Counted from the first letter of the stretch, positions 27,565-37,278 are shown. The stretch: 64,000 bases of DNA from JAENVT01 sp031430695 (GCA_031430695.1 JANPBZ010000206.1:1-64000); one strand, 5' to 3'. A program made the numbers and translations. Notes: generated from the letters alone by a model not told the origin.

Positions 27565-30054
27565 ATGGACCTGAACATTCCCGCTACGTACGTACCGACC
27601 GCCGGCCGGTTCGACGAACTCGTGGACGAGAGCGGCGCCGTTCGTCCACATTGGGAATCGATGGTGCGCACCTGGTCGACCCTCGGCGCCAAGGAGATCG
27701 TGCGCAGGCAGATGGTTGCCGAACGCCTGCTGGTGGCCGAGGGTGCTGGACACGTTTTCCACGACGATCGCGAAGTCGGGATGCCGTGGGGTCTTGATCC
27801 GGTCCCGTACGTGATCGGCGCTGCGGAATGGCGAGCCATCGAACGTGGACTTGGTCAACGCACTCGCGTACTCGATGCAGTGCTCGATGACCTCTACGGG
27901 CCAGGCAGGTTGCTGCTCGACGGGGTGATTCCCACCGCCGCAGTCATGGGATCTCGGGCGTATCAGCTCGCCGCGGTCGGGGTTGCCGTACCGCGGCCGC
28001 GGCTGACGTTGTATGCGGCTGACCTCGTTCGCGACAGTTCCGGGCAATGGCTGCTGTTGCGCGATCACACCGATGCTCCGAACGGCTGCGGGTATGCGCT
28101 GATGAATCGCACCGTCTTGTCGCGGCTCTATCCAGAACCATTCCGTCACCTCGGTGTCAGTCCGCTCTCGGGCTGGTTCGCCGATCTGCGCACCGCATTG
28201 TCGGCGGTTGCACCCGCGGCTGTCACCGGACCGCGTACCATCCTGCTCGGGCCCAAGCCGCAACGGCCGGGGTTCGTGGAGGCGTCGTACCTCGCCGCCC
28301 ACCTCGGCTACCACTTGGCCAGTAGCGGAGACCTGATCACGCGCGGTGGCCGAGTCTGGCTACGCACCCTCGGCGGCCTGGAGCAGATCGACGTCGTGTT
28401 TCGCCGGCTGGCCGACACCGGATCCGATCCACTGGAGCTCCGCCCATCCGGTTTGGGTGGGGTCACCGGTTTGCTGCAAGCGGTTCGCGAAGGCCAGGTG
28501 GGCGTAGCCAATTCACTCGGAAGTGGCGTGGCAGATCGGTTGTGGCTGCAACCGTTTCTGGCCGACGCTGCCCGCCACCTGCTGGGTGAGACGCTGGAGT
28601 TGGCGTCGATCGACACGTGGTGGTGCGGCGATCGCGAACGGTTGGCGGCCGTGCGTGCCGAGCCACAGGCATTCGTGTTCCACGACACCGATCCGGTCTC
28701 GCCGGCATCGTCAGTGTTCGGTGACAACCTGACCGATTCCGAAACAGCCGACTGGCTCGACCGCATGACGGCTGCTCCGCACCGATACGTCGTGCAACCG
28801 AAGATCGAGTTCGCCAGCACGCCCGTCGCGGTCGATGGCGAACTGCGCAGTGGGAGGGCCAGCATTCGCGTGCAGACCGTGCGCATCGGCGATGAGGCCA
28901 TCGTGCTACCGGGTGGCCACGGTCGTCATGTTTCTCCAGGGCAGTTGGTGATCAACTCCTTTGATGCGTTCGGCAAGGACGTGTGGGTGCTGACCGATCC
29001 GGCGGCGCAGCGTGCGTCGACAGGTTCGGCGTCGATCGCCCGCCGCACGCGGCTCCCGCAGATCGACCTGCGCGATTCATTGCCGACCCGATCGGCCGAG
29101 GCTCTGTTCTGGCTGGGCCGCAACGCCGAGCGCGCCGAGGCAGCAACTCGCACGGTCCGGCTGGTCATCGCCCGAAGTGGCAGCGACCCGCCTTTGCTCG
29201 CCTCGCCCTGGTTGGCGCACGCCATTGCCGCAGTGCGGGCGGTCAGTGGGGGACGTCCGGTCGAGGAAGTGCCGGTGTCATTAGGTGGAGATCCTGTCGA
29301 CGACGGGACGGCCATATTGGCCATCGAGGTTGCCGCCGCGCTCGGTGATCGGTCGGGCGCGGTCGCAAACAGCCTTCGTCATCTCGCGGCCAACGCAGGA
29401 GGTGTTCGCGAGTTCTTGTCGACCGCGACATGGCGGGTGCTCAACGGGCTCGACACCGAACGATCCGTCCTGTCGCTGACCACCGACACCAGTGATCCCT
29501 TCCTGGTTGCGGAGTGCCTCGACCGGATCATGGTCGACCTCGCCGCGCTGGCCGGGCTGGTGATGGAGAGCATGGTTCGCGGCCCAGGGTGGCGATTCCT
29601 CGATCTCGGTCGGCGATTGGAGCGTGCGGTGCTACTGCTCGGTGTGATCGAAGCGACCCTCAGCGACCCGCCCGACGACGATGTCGCTCAGCCCGTGTAC
29701 GACCTTGTGCTCGGAGCCAGCGAAAGCTTGGTGGCCTATCGGCGCCGGTATCGCAGCGACGTACGCGTCGACGCCATCGAAGACCTGCTCGTGCACGACG
29801 ACAGCAACCCTCGGTCGCTGGCCTTCCAACTCGACCGGGTCAACGAGCATCTGGCGTCGCTGCCTTGGAACCCCGACGCATCGAAGCATCGACGGTTCCT
29901 CGATGCGGCGGCACGCGGTCGCCTCGGTGAAGGTCCCGAATCACTCGCGAAGCTGGTGCTCAGCGTCCGCGGTCCGCTACTGGAGCTGATTCGCGAGTTG
30001 ATGCTGGCCTGGTTCACTCATCCGGCGCGACGTGGTCTCGGCGGTCTCGGCTGA
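27565..30054 (+). CDS. Fused circularly permuted ATP-grasp plus alpha-E protein
   Basis: An 829-aa fusion. Residues about 1-490 repeat the permuted ATP-grasp layout of the upstream gene (WGLDPVPYVIGAAEWRAIER, LLRDHTDAPNGCGYALMNR, VVFRRLADTGSDPLEL, YVVQPKIEFASTP, SIRVQTVRIGDEAIVLPGG), but several ligand positions differ: the NLRVPSG loop is replaced by HTDAPNG. Residues about 500-829 are an alpha-E domain beginning LPTRSAEALFWLGRNAERAE. So the operon holds two versions of the same pair, one split and one fused, suggesting a heteromeric ligase or a non-catalytic paralogue. It overlaps the transglutaminase gene by one base. Confidence 0.86.
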   Translation: MDLNIPATYVPTAGRFDELVDESGAVRPHWESMVRTWSTLGAKEIVRRQMVAERLLVAEGAGHVFHDDREVGMPWGLDPVPYVIGAAEWRAIERGLGQRTRVLDAVLDDLYGPGRLLLDGVIPTAAVMGSRAYQLAAVGVAVPRPRLTLYAADLVRDSSGQWLLLRDHTDAPNGCGYALMNRTVLSRLYPEPFRHLGVSPLSGWFADLRTALSAVAPAAVTGPRTILLGPKPQRPGFVEASYLAAHLGYHLASSGDLITRGGRVWLRTLGGLEQIDVVFRRLADTGSDPLELRPSGLGGVTGLLQAVREGQVGVANSLGSGVADRLWLQPFLADAARHLLGETLELASIDTWWCGDRERLAAVRAEPQAFVFHDTDPVSPASSVFGDNLTDSETADWLDRMTAAPHRYVVQPKIEFASTPVAVDGELRSGRASIRVQTVRIGDEAIVLPGGHGRHVSPGQLVINSFDAFGKDVWVLTDPAAQRASTGSASIARRTRLPQIDLRDSLPTRSAEALFWLGRNAERAEAATRTVRLVIARSGSDPPLLASPWLAHAIAAVRAVSGGRPVEEVPVSLGGDPVDDGTAILAIEVAAALGDRSGAVANSLRHLAANAGGVREFLSTATWRVLNGLDTERSVLSLTTDTSDPFLVAECLDRIMVDLAALAGLVMESMVRGPGWRFLDLGRRLERAVLLLGVIEATLSDPPDDDVAQPVYDLVLGASESLVAYRRRYRSDVRVDAIEDLLVHDDSNPRSLAFQLDRVNEHLASLPWNPDASKHRRFLDAAARGRLGEGPESLAKLVLSVRGPLLELIRELMLAWFTHPARRGLGGLG

Positions 30055-30929
30055 TGCGCTATCGCGTGCGTCACACCACCGAATATCGCTACAGCGCGCA
30101 GGTGATCAACGGCCATACGGTGGCTCACCTCCGCCCCCGGAAGACACCCACGCAAACTGTGATCAATACCGAGGTCACCACGCTTCCGGAATCAGATCAC
30201 GCCGACGAGTATCTGGACGCGTTCGGAAATCATGTGTCATATCGCGCGGTCGAACAGGTTCACGATCAGCTCGTCGTCACCGGACTCCACGAGGTCGACC
30301 TCACAACTCCGGACCATCTTGCTTGGTCCCCACCGTGGGAGGAGGTGCGCACGATCGTGGCCACCGACGGCAGCCCCGACGGCTTGCTGGCTCGCATGTG
30401 TTCTATCGAGTCGACGCTGGTCACTCCGTCGGCCGATCTCGCCAGGTTCGCGTCGTGGTCGTTCCTGCCCGGCCGAGCGTTCCACGAGGCCGTCACCGAC
30501 CTCAGTCATCGCATCTTTGCCGAGTTCTCGTTCGACCCGAGTTTCAGCGACGTCAGCACGCCACTCGCCGACGTGTTGACTCATCGTCGGGGCGTGTGCC
30601 AGGACTTCGCCCATCTGGCGATCGGTACGATGCGCTCGCTCGGGTTGCCGGCGCGGTACGTCAGCGGGTACATCGAGAATGAACCGGCGCCGGGCAAGAC
30701 CAAGTTGGTGGGTGCCGACGCATCGCATGCATGGTGCGCGGTCTACATCCCCGGATGGGGTTGGCTCGATGTCGATCCGACCAACGATCATGTCCCGCCG
30801 CTCTGCCACGTGACCGTCGGTTGGGGACGTGACTATGCCGACGTCGCCCCGGTGCGGGGCGTGGTCTTCGGTTCACCGGCGACGCAGGAGTTGTCGGTCG
30901 CGGTCGACGTGTCGAGGATTGGCGACTGA
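30054..30929 (+). CDS. Transglutaminase-like cysteine peptidase family protein
   Basis: A 291-aa protein. An N-terminal bacterial transglutaminase-like domain (MRYRVRHTTEYRYSAQVIN, LRPRKTPTQTV) is followed by the papain-like core with catalytic Cys about 182 in RRGVCQDFAHLAIG, His about 225 in GADASHAWCAVYIPGWGW and Asp about 241 in DVDPTNDHVPP. No signal peptide, so it should act in the cytoplasm together with the ATP-grasp and alpha-E proteins. Likely cleaves or transfers an isopeptide/amide bond made by the ligases (inference). The proteasome-like Anbu subunit that often accompanies this set is absent here. Confidence 0.88.
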   Translation: MRYRVRHTTEYRYSAQVINGHTVAHLRPRKTPTQTVINTEVTTLPESDHADEYLDAFGNHVSYRAVEQVHDQLVVTGLHEVDLTTPDHLAWSPPWEEVRTIVATDGSPDGLLARMCSIESTLVTPSADLARFASWSFLPGRAFHEAVTDLSHRIFAEFSFDPSFSDVSTPLADVLTHRRGVCQDFAHLAIGTMRSLGLPARYVSGYIENEPAPGKTKLVGADASHAWCAVYIPGWGWLDVDPTNDHVPPLCHVTVGWGRDYADVAPVRGVVFGSPATQELSVAVDVSRIGD

Positions 30930-30946
30930 CGCGGCGTGTGGAACCT

Positions 30947-31903
30947 TCATCCCACGATGATCTGTTGTGTGATCGCCCGCTGACGCACCGCGAATCCGAG
31001 CTGCCGATACAACCGCGCCGCGCCACTGGGATTCTCGCTGTCGACCTCGATCGAGGCGTGGGTCAGGCCGGCGTGAGCGAAGGCGTGGAGGGAGTGGGCG
31101 ATCAGCGCCGAAGCGATACCCGTACCACGTCGAGCTGGCAAGGTTCCCAGCGACTCGATCCACCCATCGCTGCGCCCGAGCAGGTCGTCGTCGGCCTCGT
31201 AGCGATGGTTCAGGCAATGACCGATGACGCAGTCGTGATCGTCGACAGCGATGAACGACAGATCTGGGCGGGCGCCGAAACCTCGAGTGAGCGCGTGCCA
31301 ATCCGCTGCACTCGTCGGTGTCGATCCCCAATGGTCGGCGAAGCTGGTGTTCTTCTCGGCCCTTATCTCTTCGTCACGATCATCGGGCCAGGGAATGATC
31401 CGCACGCCGTCGATTGCTGGTAGCGGCGGGCGGCTGTCGAGTGCGCGCAGTAGTTCCTCGAAGTAGCGGACCGATTCGAAGCCGAGGCGTGCGAAGAGCT
31501 GATTGTTGGCGGCTTGGAAGTCGTAGGACTGCACCCGCAGGTACTTGGGTAGGTCCGTGCCGCTCGACCGCAATAGCTGGCCGCCCCGATCCATTGCCCA
31601 GCGCATCAGCGAACGTCCAATCCCTCGCTGGCGATGATCGGGATCAACCGCTCCGAAGATGTAGCAGCGCTCCTCCCGCTCGTCGCTGGGTAGATAGAAC
31701 GTGTACGCAGTGCCGACAGTTTCACCATCGACTTCGGCGATACGGGTATCGGTTTTCAGGCGGATGCGGACGTCGTCCAATTCCTCCGCCATCTCTTGGT
31801 CCTGCACAACTCGTGGGACGCCGTCGAACGACTCCGACCGGCGGATCATCTCGGCGACGCCAGGAATGTCGTCGACCGTCAGCGGCCGCAGCACCAGGTT
31901 CAT
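30947..31903 (-). CDS. Tandem GNAT-domain acetyltransferase (mycothiol-synthase-like architecture)
   Basis: About 318 aa with two GNAT domains. The first has the acetyl-CoA loop VDPDHRQRGIGRSLMRWA; the second has TLPARRGTGIASALIAHSLH and ends in ARLYRQLGFAVRQR. MshD-type mycothiol synthases have this tandem layout, but equally many unassigned actinobacterial acetyltransferases do. ATG 31903 starts the conserved MNLVLRPLTVDDIP; ATG 31930 is an upstream alternative. Divergent from the molybdopterin oxidoreductase. Confidence 0.75.
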   Translation of the reverse strand: MNLVLRPLTVDDIPGVAEMIRRSESFDGVPRVVQDQEMAEELDDVRIRLKTDTRIAEVDGETVGTAYTFYLPSDEREERCYIFGAVDPDHRQRGIGRSLMRWAMDRGGQLLRSSGTDLPKYLRVQSYDFQAANNQLFARLGFESVRYFEELLRALDSRPPLPAIDGVRIIPWPDDRDEEIRAEKNTSFADHWGSTPTSAADWHALTRGFGARPDLSFIAVDDHDCVIGHCLNHRYEADDDLLGRSDGWIESLGTLPARRGTGIASALIAHSLHAFAHAGLTHASIEVDSENPSGAARLYRQLGFAVRQRAITQQIIVG

Positions 31904-31970
31904 CGCCGGAGCGTACGACGGGGTGTACATCGCGCGCAGTCGATTCAGCGCCTGCAGCTACGCTCGCAGT

Positions 31971-33938
31971 ATGGGGACACTGACCGCCTGTTCGCTCGAT
32001 TGCCCGGATAGCTGCAGTCTGGAGGCGACGGTGGAGGACGGCCGGCTGGTCGCACTCGATGCGGCTGACGAGGGCCCGAATCCGGCAACGAAGGGCTGGA
32101 TCTGCGCCAAGGTCAAGCACACACCGCAACTCCTTCACGGCCCCGACCGGGTCACCAGCCCACTACGTCGCGTCGGTCGCAAAGGAGACGGCGAGTTCGT
32201 CGAGATCAACTGGGACGAGGCCCTCGACGCCTTTGCCGACCGCATCCGCCAAGCAGTTGATGCACACGGATGGCCGTCGGTCGTGCCGTACCTGTACAGC
32301 TCGTCGGCCGGCAACATGGGTCGGGCGGGCCTGTCGCCTCTGGTGTGGGAGCACCTCGGTGCGGCGCGAACCGACATCACCATCTGCGCGGCGACCGTCG
32401 GTGAGGCGTGGGACCGTACGTATGGTTCGATGGCCTCGGCTGATCCTGAGGATCTCCAGTACAGCGACCTGATCGTGGTGTGGGGTGCCAACCCGAATGT
32501 ATCCCACCCACACCTGTCACCCGTTATCGAGGGGCGACGTCGTGCCGGCGCCAAGCTGATCGTCGTCGACCCGCGGCGCACACCGATTGCGGACCGTGCC
32601 GACCTGCATCTCGCCGTGAGGCCTGGAACCGACGGTGTGCTGGCGATGGCGGTCGCAGCGCTGCTACAGCGCAACGGACATGTCGATCGGGCATTCATCG
32701 ACAAGTGGGTCGACGGCGCCGACCAGTATCTCGCCGCTTGCGAGGAGTGGACGGTGACACGCGCCGCCGAGGTGTGCGGCCTCGACGCCGCCGACATCGA
32801 GCAGTTCGCCGAGATGTATGGCACCGTTCGTCCAGCGATGTTGCGAGTTGGCTGGGGTCAGGAACGGAACCGCAACGGCGGTTCGGCCAGCCGTGCGGTG
32901 TTCGCCCTGCCGGCTCTCGCCGGACAGTTCGGCACGCCGGGATCGGGCGTGTTCAACTCGATCAGTGGTGGCACCGGGTTCCAGGACGACGCCATTCGGC
33001 GCGGCGTCGTGGGCGATGCACTGGTGCCCGAGCGGCGAGCGATCAACATGAACCGCCTCGGTCGCATTCTCACCAACGACGAAGGTGGACGGGTCGAGGT
33101 GTTGTTCGTGCAGGGCTCGAATCCCGCAGCCACCTGTCCGGAACAGGCCACCGTCATGCAGGGTCTCGCTCGCGAAGATCTGTTCACGGTCGTGCATGAC
33201 CTGACCATGACCGATACCGCTCGCTATGCAGATCTGGTGTTGCCGGCCACATCCCAGTTCGAGGTCGACGAGGTGGTCGGCAGCTATGGATCGTTCGTCA
33301 TGCAAGACGCTCCAGCCGTGATCCCGCGTGTCGGCCAGAGCCGCACGAACGACGAGGTCAGCGTCGGCGTCGGCCTTCGGCTCGGGCTCGATCCGCAGCA
33401 GTGGGACCCGAGCCCCGAGCGTGTGCGTCGGCTGGCGCTCGGCGAACGGGTGTTGCCGTTTGTGAAGCGTCCGACCGGCGGCACGGTTCAGTTTCGAGAC
33501 GTGGATCCTGGTGGCAGGGTGCAGCTGGTTTGCGACGCCGACGGCGTCGATCCGCTGCCCGCGTACCGCGCCATCGATCGGCCAGACCTACCGATCACGC
33601 TGATCACACCAGCGACCAGTCGCACCACCAGCTCGATGTTCGGCAACATCGCCCCGGCGAGCGCCGACCTGCACCTGCACCCAGCCGACGCGGCAGCCAG
33701 AGGATTGGTCGCCGGCGATCGAGCACAGATCACCGACGGTCGGCACATGATCGTGGCGCACGTTGCGGTCGACGAGACGCTGCGACCGGGTGTTGCAACC
33801 ATGCCGAAGGGAATGTGGTGCCGAGACGGGCACAATGGCTTCACCGCCAATGTGTTTGCTCCGGATCATCTGTCGGATCTGGCCGGTGGGGCCAGCTTCA
33901 ACGATGCCCGTGTCGAGGTGTCAGCCGCAACAGTGTGA
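31971..33938 (+). CDS. Molybdopterin-dependent oxidoreductase (catalytic subunit)
   Basis: A 655-aa member of the DMSO-reductase superfamily. The N-terminal Fe-S ligand set CSLDCPDSC (CX3CX3C) with a fourth Cys in GWICAKV implies a [4Fe-4S] cluster. Molybdopterin contacts include YSDLIVVWGANPNVSHPH, IVVDPRRTPIADRAD and FVQGSNPAATCPEQATV, and a C-terminal MopD-binding beta-barrel starts near LHLHPADAAARGLVAGD. No Tat signal, so cytoplasmic. No Fe-S or membrane-anchor partner gene is adjacent, so it may work alone or as an assimilatory enzyme; substrate unknown. ATG 31971 is the first start after the divergent GNAT gene. Confidence 0.88.
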   Translation: MGTLTACSLDCPDSCSLEATVEDGRLVALDAADEGPNPATKGWICAKVKHTPQLLHGPDRVTSPLRRVGRKGDGEFVEINWDEALDAFADRIRQAVDAHGWPSVVPYLYSSSAGNMGRAGLSPLVWEHLGAARTDITICAATVGEAWDRTYGSMASADPEDLQYSDLIVVWGANPNVSHPHLSPVIEGRRRAGAKLIVVDPRRTPIADRADLHLAVRPGTDGVLAMAVAALLQRNGHVDRAFIDKWVDGADQYLAACEEWTVTRAAEVCGLDAADIEQFAEMYGTVRPAMLRVGWGQERNRNGGSASRAVFALPALAGQFGTPGSGVFNSISGGTGFQDDAIRRGVVGDALVPERRAINMNRLGRILTNDEGGRVEVLFVQGSNPAATCPEQATVMQGLAREDLFTVVHDLTMTDTARYADLVLPATSQFEVDEVVGSYGSFVMQDAPAVIPRVGQSRTNDEVSVGVGLRLGLDPQQWDPSPERVRRLALGERVLPFVKRPTGGTVQFRDVDPGGRVQLVCDADGVDPLPAYRAIDRPDLPITLITPATSRTTSSMFGNIAPASADLHLHPADAAARGLVAGDRAQITDGRHMIVAHVAVDETLRPGVATMPKGMWCRDGHNGFTANVFAPDHLSDLAGGASFNDARVEVSAATV

Positions 33939-33945
33939 TCTCGCC

Positions 33946-33996
33946 CAGCGTTTGACGGCTGCGGCCCCGTATCGGGGCGCCAGCTCACAAACGCTG
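33946..33996. repeat. GC-rich palindrome, GCGTTTG type (possible terminator)
   Basis: Arms CAGCGTTTG (33946-33954) and CAAACGCTG (33988-33996) are perfect complements, with inner GCCCC/GGGGC stem around GTATC. It begins 8 bases after the molybdopterin oxidoreductase stop and ends 14 bases before the ribokinase start. Related to the element at 56576-56622. Confidence 0.72.
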
Positions 33997-34009
33997 CGAC
34001 GGGAGTTGG

Positions 34010-34969
34010 ATGTGTAACCTCCGCGACGTGACCGGGCCGAGCAGCGAGACGCGAAACATGGTGGTCGTTGTCGGGGCGATCAACGTCGACTTCGTTGTTG
34101 CTGCGCGGCGACTGCCCGGGCCCGGCGAAACTGTTGTCGGCGGGGGATTGCAGACCTTTGGCGGGGGCAAGGGAGCCAACGCCGCGGTTGCCGCAGCGCG
34201 GGCCGGCGCCGTCGTGCGCCTGATCGGAGCCGTCGGCGACGATGACACCGGTGGGGCTGCGCTCGCCGAGCTGGTCGCCGAGGGGGTCGACGTCAGCGAT
34301 GTCGCCGTGCTGGCAGGCGAGTCGACTGGTGTGGCGCTGATCGTGGTCGACGACAAGGGCGAGAACCAGATCGCGGTCGGTGCCGGGGCCAACGCGGCGA
34401 TCGTTGCCGATCACGTCCGGCGCTGCCTGCGCACAGTACTGCCGTCGGCGGGATGTGTGCTGGTCAGCACGGAGATCCCGGCCGCGGCCGTGGCAGCTGC
34501 AGTGGAGGAAGCAGCGGGTGCAGGCGTGTTGTGCGTACTGAATCCGGCACCGGTGCTGCCGATCGTCGCCGAACTGCTCGGCCTCGGCCCGATCGTGACG
34601 CCCAACGAGACCGAGTTGCGCGACCTGGTGGCACGGCTCGGCGTGTCCGGCGGGTCGTCCGCCGACGACGCAGCACAGATCGTGGCCAGAAGCCGCCAAT
34701 CGGTCGTTGTCACGCAGGGAGGCGACGGCGTATTGATGGTTGCCGGCGACCTGGTTGCTCGGCGTGTCCCCGCTCCGGCGGTCGAGGTCCGCGATACAAC
34801 CGGTGCAGGTGACACCTTCAACGGTGTACTCGCCGCTCGACTGGCTGCCGGCGACGAGTTGGCAGTGGCCATACCTATCGCCGTCGCCGCGGCATCCCTT
34901 TCCGTCATGCAGGTGGGTGCCCGAGGCGGGATGCCCACCGCGGCAGCGATTGCAGCAGCGATGCAGTAG
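34010..34969 (+). CDS. rbsK: Ribokinase-type PfkB carbohydrate kinase
   Basis: Phosphorylates ribose (or a related sugar) to ribose 5-phosphate. Up to 319 aa. PfkB signatures: VVGAINVDFVVAARRLPGPG, FGGGKGANAAVAAARAGA, and the catalytic anion-hole motif VRDTTGAGDTFNGVLAARLA with Asp as base. ATG 34010 has GGGAG four bases upstream; ATG 34058 (MVVVVGAINVD) matches the usual family start and is the main alternative. No ribose transporter is nearby. Its 3' end overlaps the degraded EamA remnant on the other strand. Confidence 0.85.
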   Translation: MCNLRDVTGPSSETRNMVVVVGAINVDFVVAARRLPGPGETVVGGGLQTFGGGKGANAAVAAARAGAVVRLIGAVGDDDTGGAALAELVAEGVDVSDVAVLAGESTGVALIVVDDKGENQIAVGAGANAAIVADHVRRCLRTVLPSAGCVLVSTEIPAAAVAAAVEEAAGAGVLCVLNPAPVLPIVAELLGLGPIVTPNETELRDLVARLGVSGGSSADDAAQIVARSRQSVVVTQGGDGVLMVAGDLVARRVPAPAVEVRDTTGAGDTFNGVLAARLAAGDELAVAIPIAVAAASLSVMQVGARGGMPTAAAIAAAMQ

Positions 34970-35165
34970 CTCGGGTTCGCTGACCGAGCCACACGGCGGA
35001 CAGCACCAGACCTGCGCCGGCGATCTGCGGTGCCTTCAACGTCTGATGAGCGATCAGCCACCCCGCTGCAGTCGCAACAACCGGACTGAACAGTCCCAGC
35101 AGAGACGCCTGGCTCCTCGCGAAGTCGTGCAGCAATCGCGGCCGGGTCGACGAGATCGCCAGCAT
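34905..35165 (-). pseudogene. EamA permease, C-terminal remnant
   Basis: The reverse strand encodes RSQASLLGLFSPVVATAAGW followed by LIAHQTLKAPQIAGAGLVL and SAVWLGQR, which is the last two membrane segments of an EamA-type permease. Nothing upstream in any frame supplies the first eight, and the 3' end runs into rbsK. It is a gene scrap next to the damaged hypB. Confidence 0.65.
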
Positions 35166-35183
35166 GCTTGCGGTGGACCGTGG

Positions 35184-35683
35184 TCATTCGCGCTGGGCCA
35201 ACGACGAGATCCAGGCGCACACCTCGTCGACGCCCGCACCGGTCTTGGCAGATGTCTCGATCGTGCGCACATCGGGATTGACGCTGCGGAGATTCGAGTG
35301 AAACAGGTCGAGATCGAAGTCGAGGTGGGGGAGCAGGTCGATCTTGTTGACGATCACGACATCGGCGGACCGGAACATGACGGGGTACTTCAGCGGCTTC
35401 TCCTCGCCTTCCGTCACCGAGAACACCATGGCCCGCGCGTGCTCGCCGACGTCGAACTCGGCCGGGCAGACCTGCGAGTCGATCGGCGTCGATCGAGGTC
35501 TCGACGTCGCCCTCGACGATGCCGACCCGCACCGACGTTCCCAATCGCAGCAGCACCTCGCGTAGCAACGTGGTCTTGCCGGCGCCCGGCGATGACATGA
35601 TCGTGATCGTGCCCGTCGTGGTCATGGTCGTCGTTGTTGTGCGAATGGCCCGTTCCGTCAGCGTGGTAGTGGAAGCGTCCCAT
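35184..35683 (-). pseudogene. hypB: Hydrogenase nickel-insertion GTPase HypB, damaged
   Basis: Three pieces of HypB are spread over different frames: a His/Asp-rich N-terminus from 35683 (GHSHNNDDHDHDGHDHDH, the nickel-storage region), the P-loop segment TIMSSPGAGKTTLL and EGDVETSIDADRLA (about 35625-35500), and the C-terminal half VCPAEFDVGEHARAMVF to LAQRE (to 35184), including NKIDLLPHLDFD. Between His-rich region and P-loop, and again between DADRLA and VCPAEFDVGE, residues present in intact HypB are missing (about 40 for the second gap). Two deletions plus frame changes make it non-functional. Confidence 0.85.
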
Positions 35684-35763
35684 CGGTGATCCTCCGTTCG
35701 GGCTGACCAGAACGCTACTTCGCCATGCGTAGGTCGAACTGCTCGATCAGCTGTCGAGTGGAT

Positions 35764-36890
35764 CTAGCGCGAACGGCCGAGAGTGACAGCAGCCTGGCGG
35801 TGAAGGCGACCGAAGTTGTAGTACGCAGCGCAGGCTCCCTCTGACGAAACCATGCATGTTCCGATGGGCGTCTCGGGCGTGCAGGCCGTACCGAACACCT
35901 TGCATTCCCATGGCTTGATCACGCCCTTCAAGACCTCGCCGCACTGGCAGGCCTTCGGATCCGCAACTCGCACACCGGGGACCTGGTAGTGCAACTCGGC
36001 ATCCCAGGGTGCGAACTCGGACCGTAGGCGTACTGCGCTTTGGGAGATGAAACCGAGGCCCCGCCATTCGAAGTGGGGCCGAAGTTCGAACACCTCGGCG
36101 AGGATCTCGAGTTCCCGAGGGTTGCCCTCGTCGCGAACGACTCGCGAGTACTGGTTCTCGACCTCGCATCGGCCTTCGCGAATCTGCTCCAGCAGCATCA
36201 CGATCGCCTGCAGGATGTCGAGCGGCTCGAAACCCGCTGTCACCAGTGGTTTGCCGTACTTCTCGGGCACGAACCGATAGGGCCGGTTGCCGACCACGGT
36301 CGAGACGTGTCCAGGCCCCAGGAATCCGTCGAGGCGCAGGTCGGGCGACTCCAGGATGGCTTTGATCGGCGGCACGATCGTGACGTGGTTGGAGAACAAT
36401 TGGAAGTTGGTCACGCCCTGGTCGCGGGCATGCAGCAATGTCACGGCGGTCGTGGGCGCGGTGGTCTCGAAGCCGACCGCGAAGAACACGACGGCGCGCT
36501 CGGGATTGTCGACGGCTATCTGCAAGGCGTCGAGTGGCGAGTACACGAACGCACGTCGGCGCCGCGGGCCTTGGCGCCCAGCAGATTGCCATTGCTACCC
36601 GGCACGCGCATCATGTCGCCGAAGGACGTGAAAATGACGCCAGGTGTCTCGGCGATGGCGATGGCGTCGTCGACACGACCCATCGGGATCACGCACACCG
36701 GGCAACCGGGCCCGTGCACAAGTTCGACCTGCTCGGGCAGGATGTGTTCAATGCCGTGCCGGTAGATGGTGTGGGTGTGACCACCACACACTTCCATGAA
36801 CTTGAAATGGTCGGCGCCGGCGAGGTCGGCGATCCGCGCTACCAAGTGGCGCGCCGCCACCGGGTCGCGGTACTCGTCGACGTATTTCAC
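35764..36890 (-). pseudogene. hypD: Hydrogenase maturation protein HypD, single frameshift
   Basis: HypD builds the Fe(CN)2CO group with HypC. The N-terminal part from ATG 36890 (MKYVDEYRDPVAARHL, MEVCGGHTHTIYRHGIE, VHGPGCPVCVIPMG) reaches GNLLGAKARGADVR, then the frame shifts near 36553; the rest (VYSPLDALQIA, FFAVGFETTAPTTAVTLLHA, and the C-terminal Fe-S Cys set ACQCGEVLKGVIKPWECKVF) runs to 35764. Combined length is about 373 aa, normal for HypD. A single missing base would explain it, so sequencing error is possible, but neighbours hypB and hypC are also broken. Confidence 0.87.
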
Positions 36891-36962
36891 CCGCGCGTCA
36901 TCCCGCCGGCCGCAACGCAGTCACGGATGTCGGGCTGCTTCCAGCGGTTTGCAGGCGCTCGA

Positions 36963-37277
36963 TCAACATTCCTCCACCACGGCTCTCGTTGTAACGCCTG
37001 TGGCTGTTGTCGTCGGCGAGGTCATCAACGCGTCGACCTCGTCGGTGAAGATCTCTCCCATCATCTGCAGCGAGGCGAGGGCGAGTGCGGCCTCTTCCTC
37101 GTCGATCTTCGACATCGCGAAACCGACGTGGGTGAGCACCCAATCACCTGGCATGAGTTGCTCATCCTCGAGCAGACCGATGTTGATCATGCGACCGACG
37201 CCGCTCACGTCGACGCGTGCGAGGTGGTCGTGTTGCGGATGCAACTCCACGATCTAACCAGGGATGCCGAGGCACAT
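36963..37277 (-). pseudogene. hypC: Hydrogenase chaperone HypC with in-frame nonsense codon
   Basis: From ATG 37275-37277 the frame reads MCLGIPG, then TAG at 37254-37256, then IVELHPQHDHLARVDVSGVG to the normal HypC end region (LLEDEQLMPGDWVLTHVGFA, SKIDEEEAALALASLQ). In intact HypC the stop position is Gln (MCLGIPGQIVEL), so CAG to TAG is the apparent change. The essential Cys2 is kept. Stop at 36963. The start region overlaps the YceI-like gene's end. Confidence 0.88.
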
Positions 37278-37278
37278 G

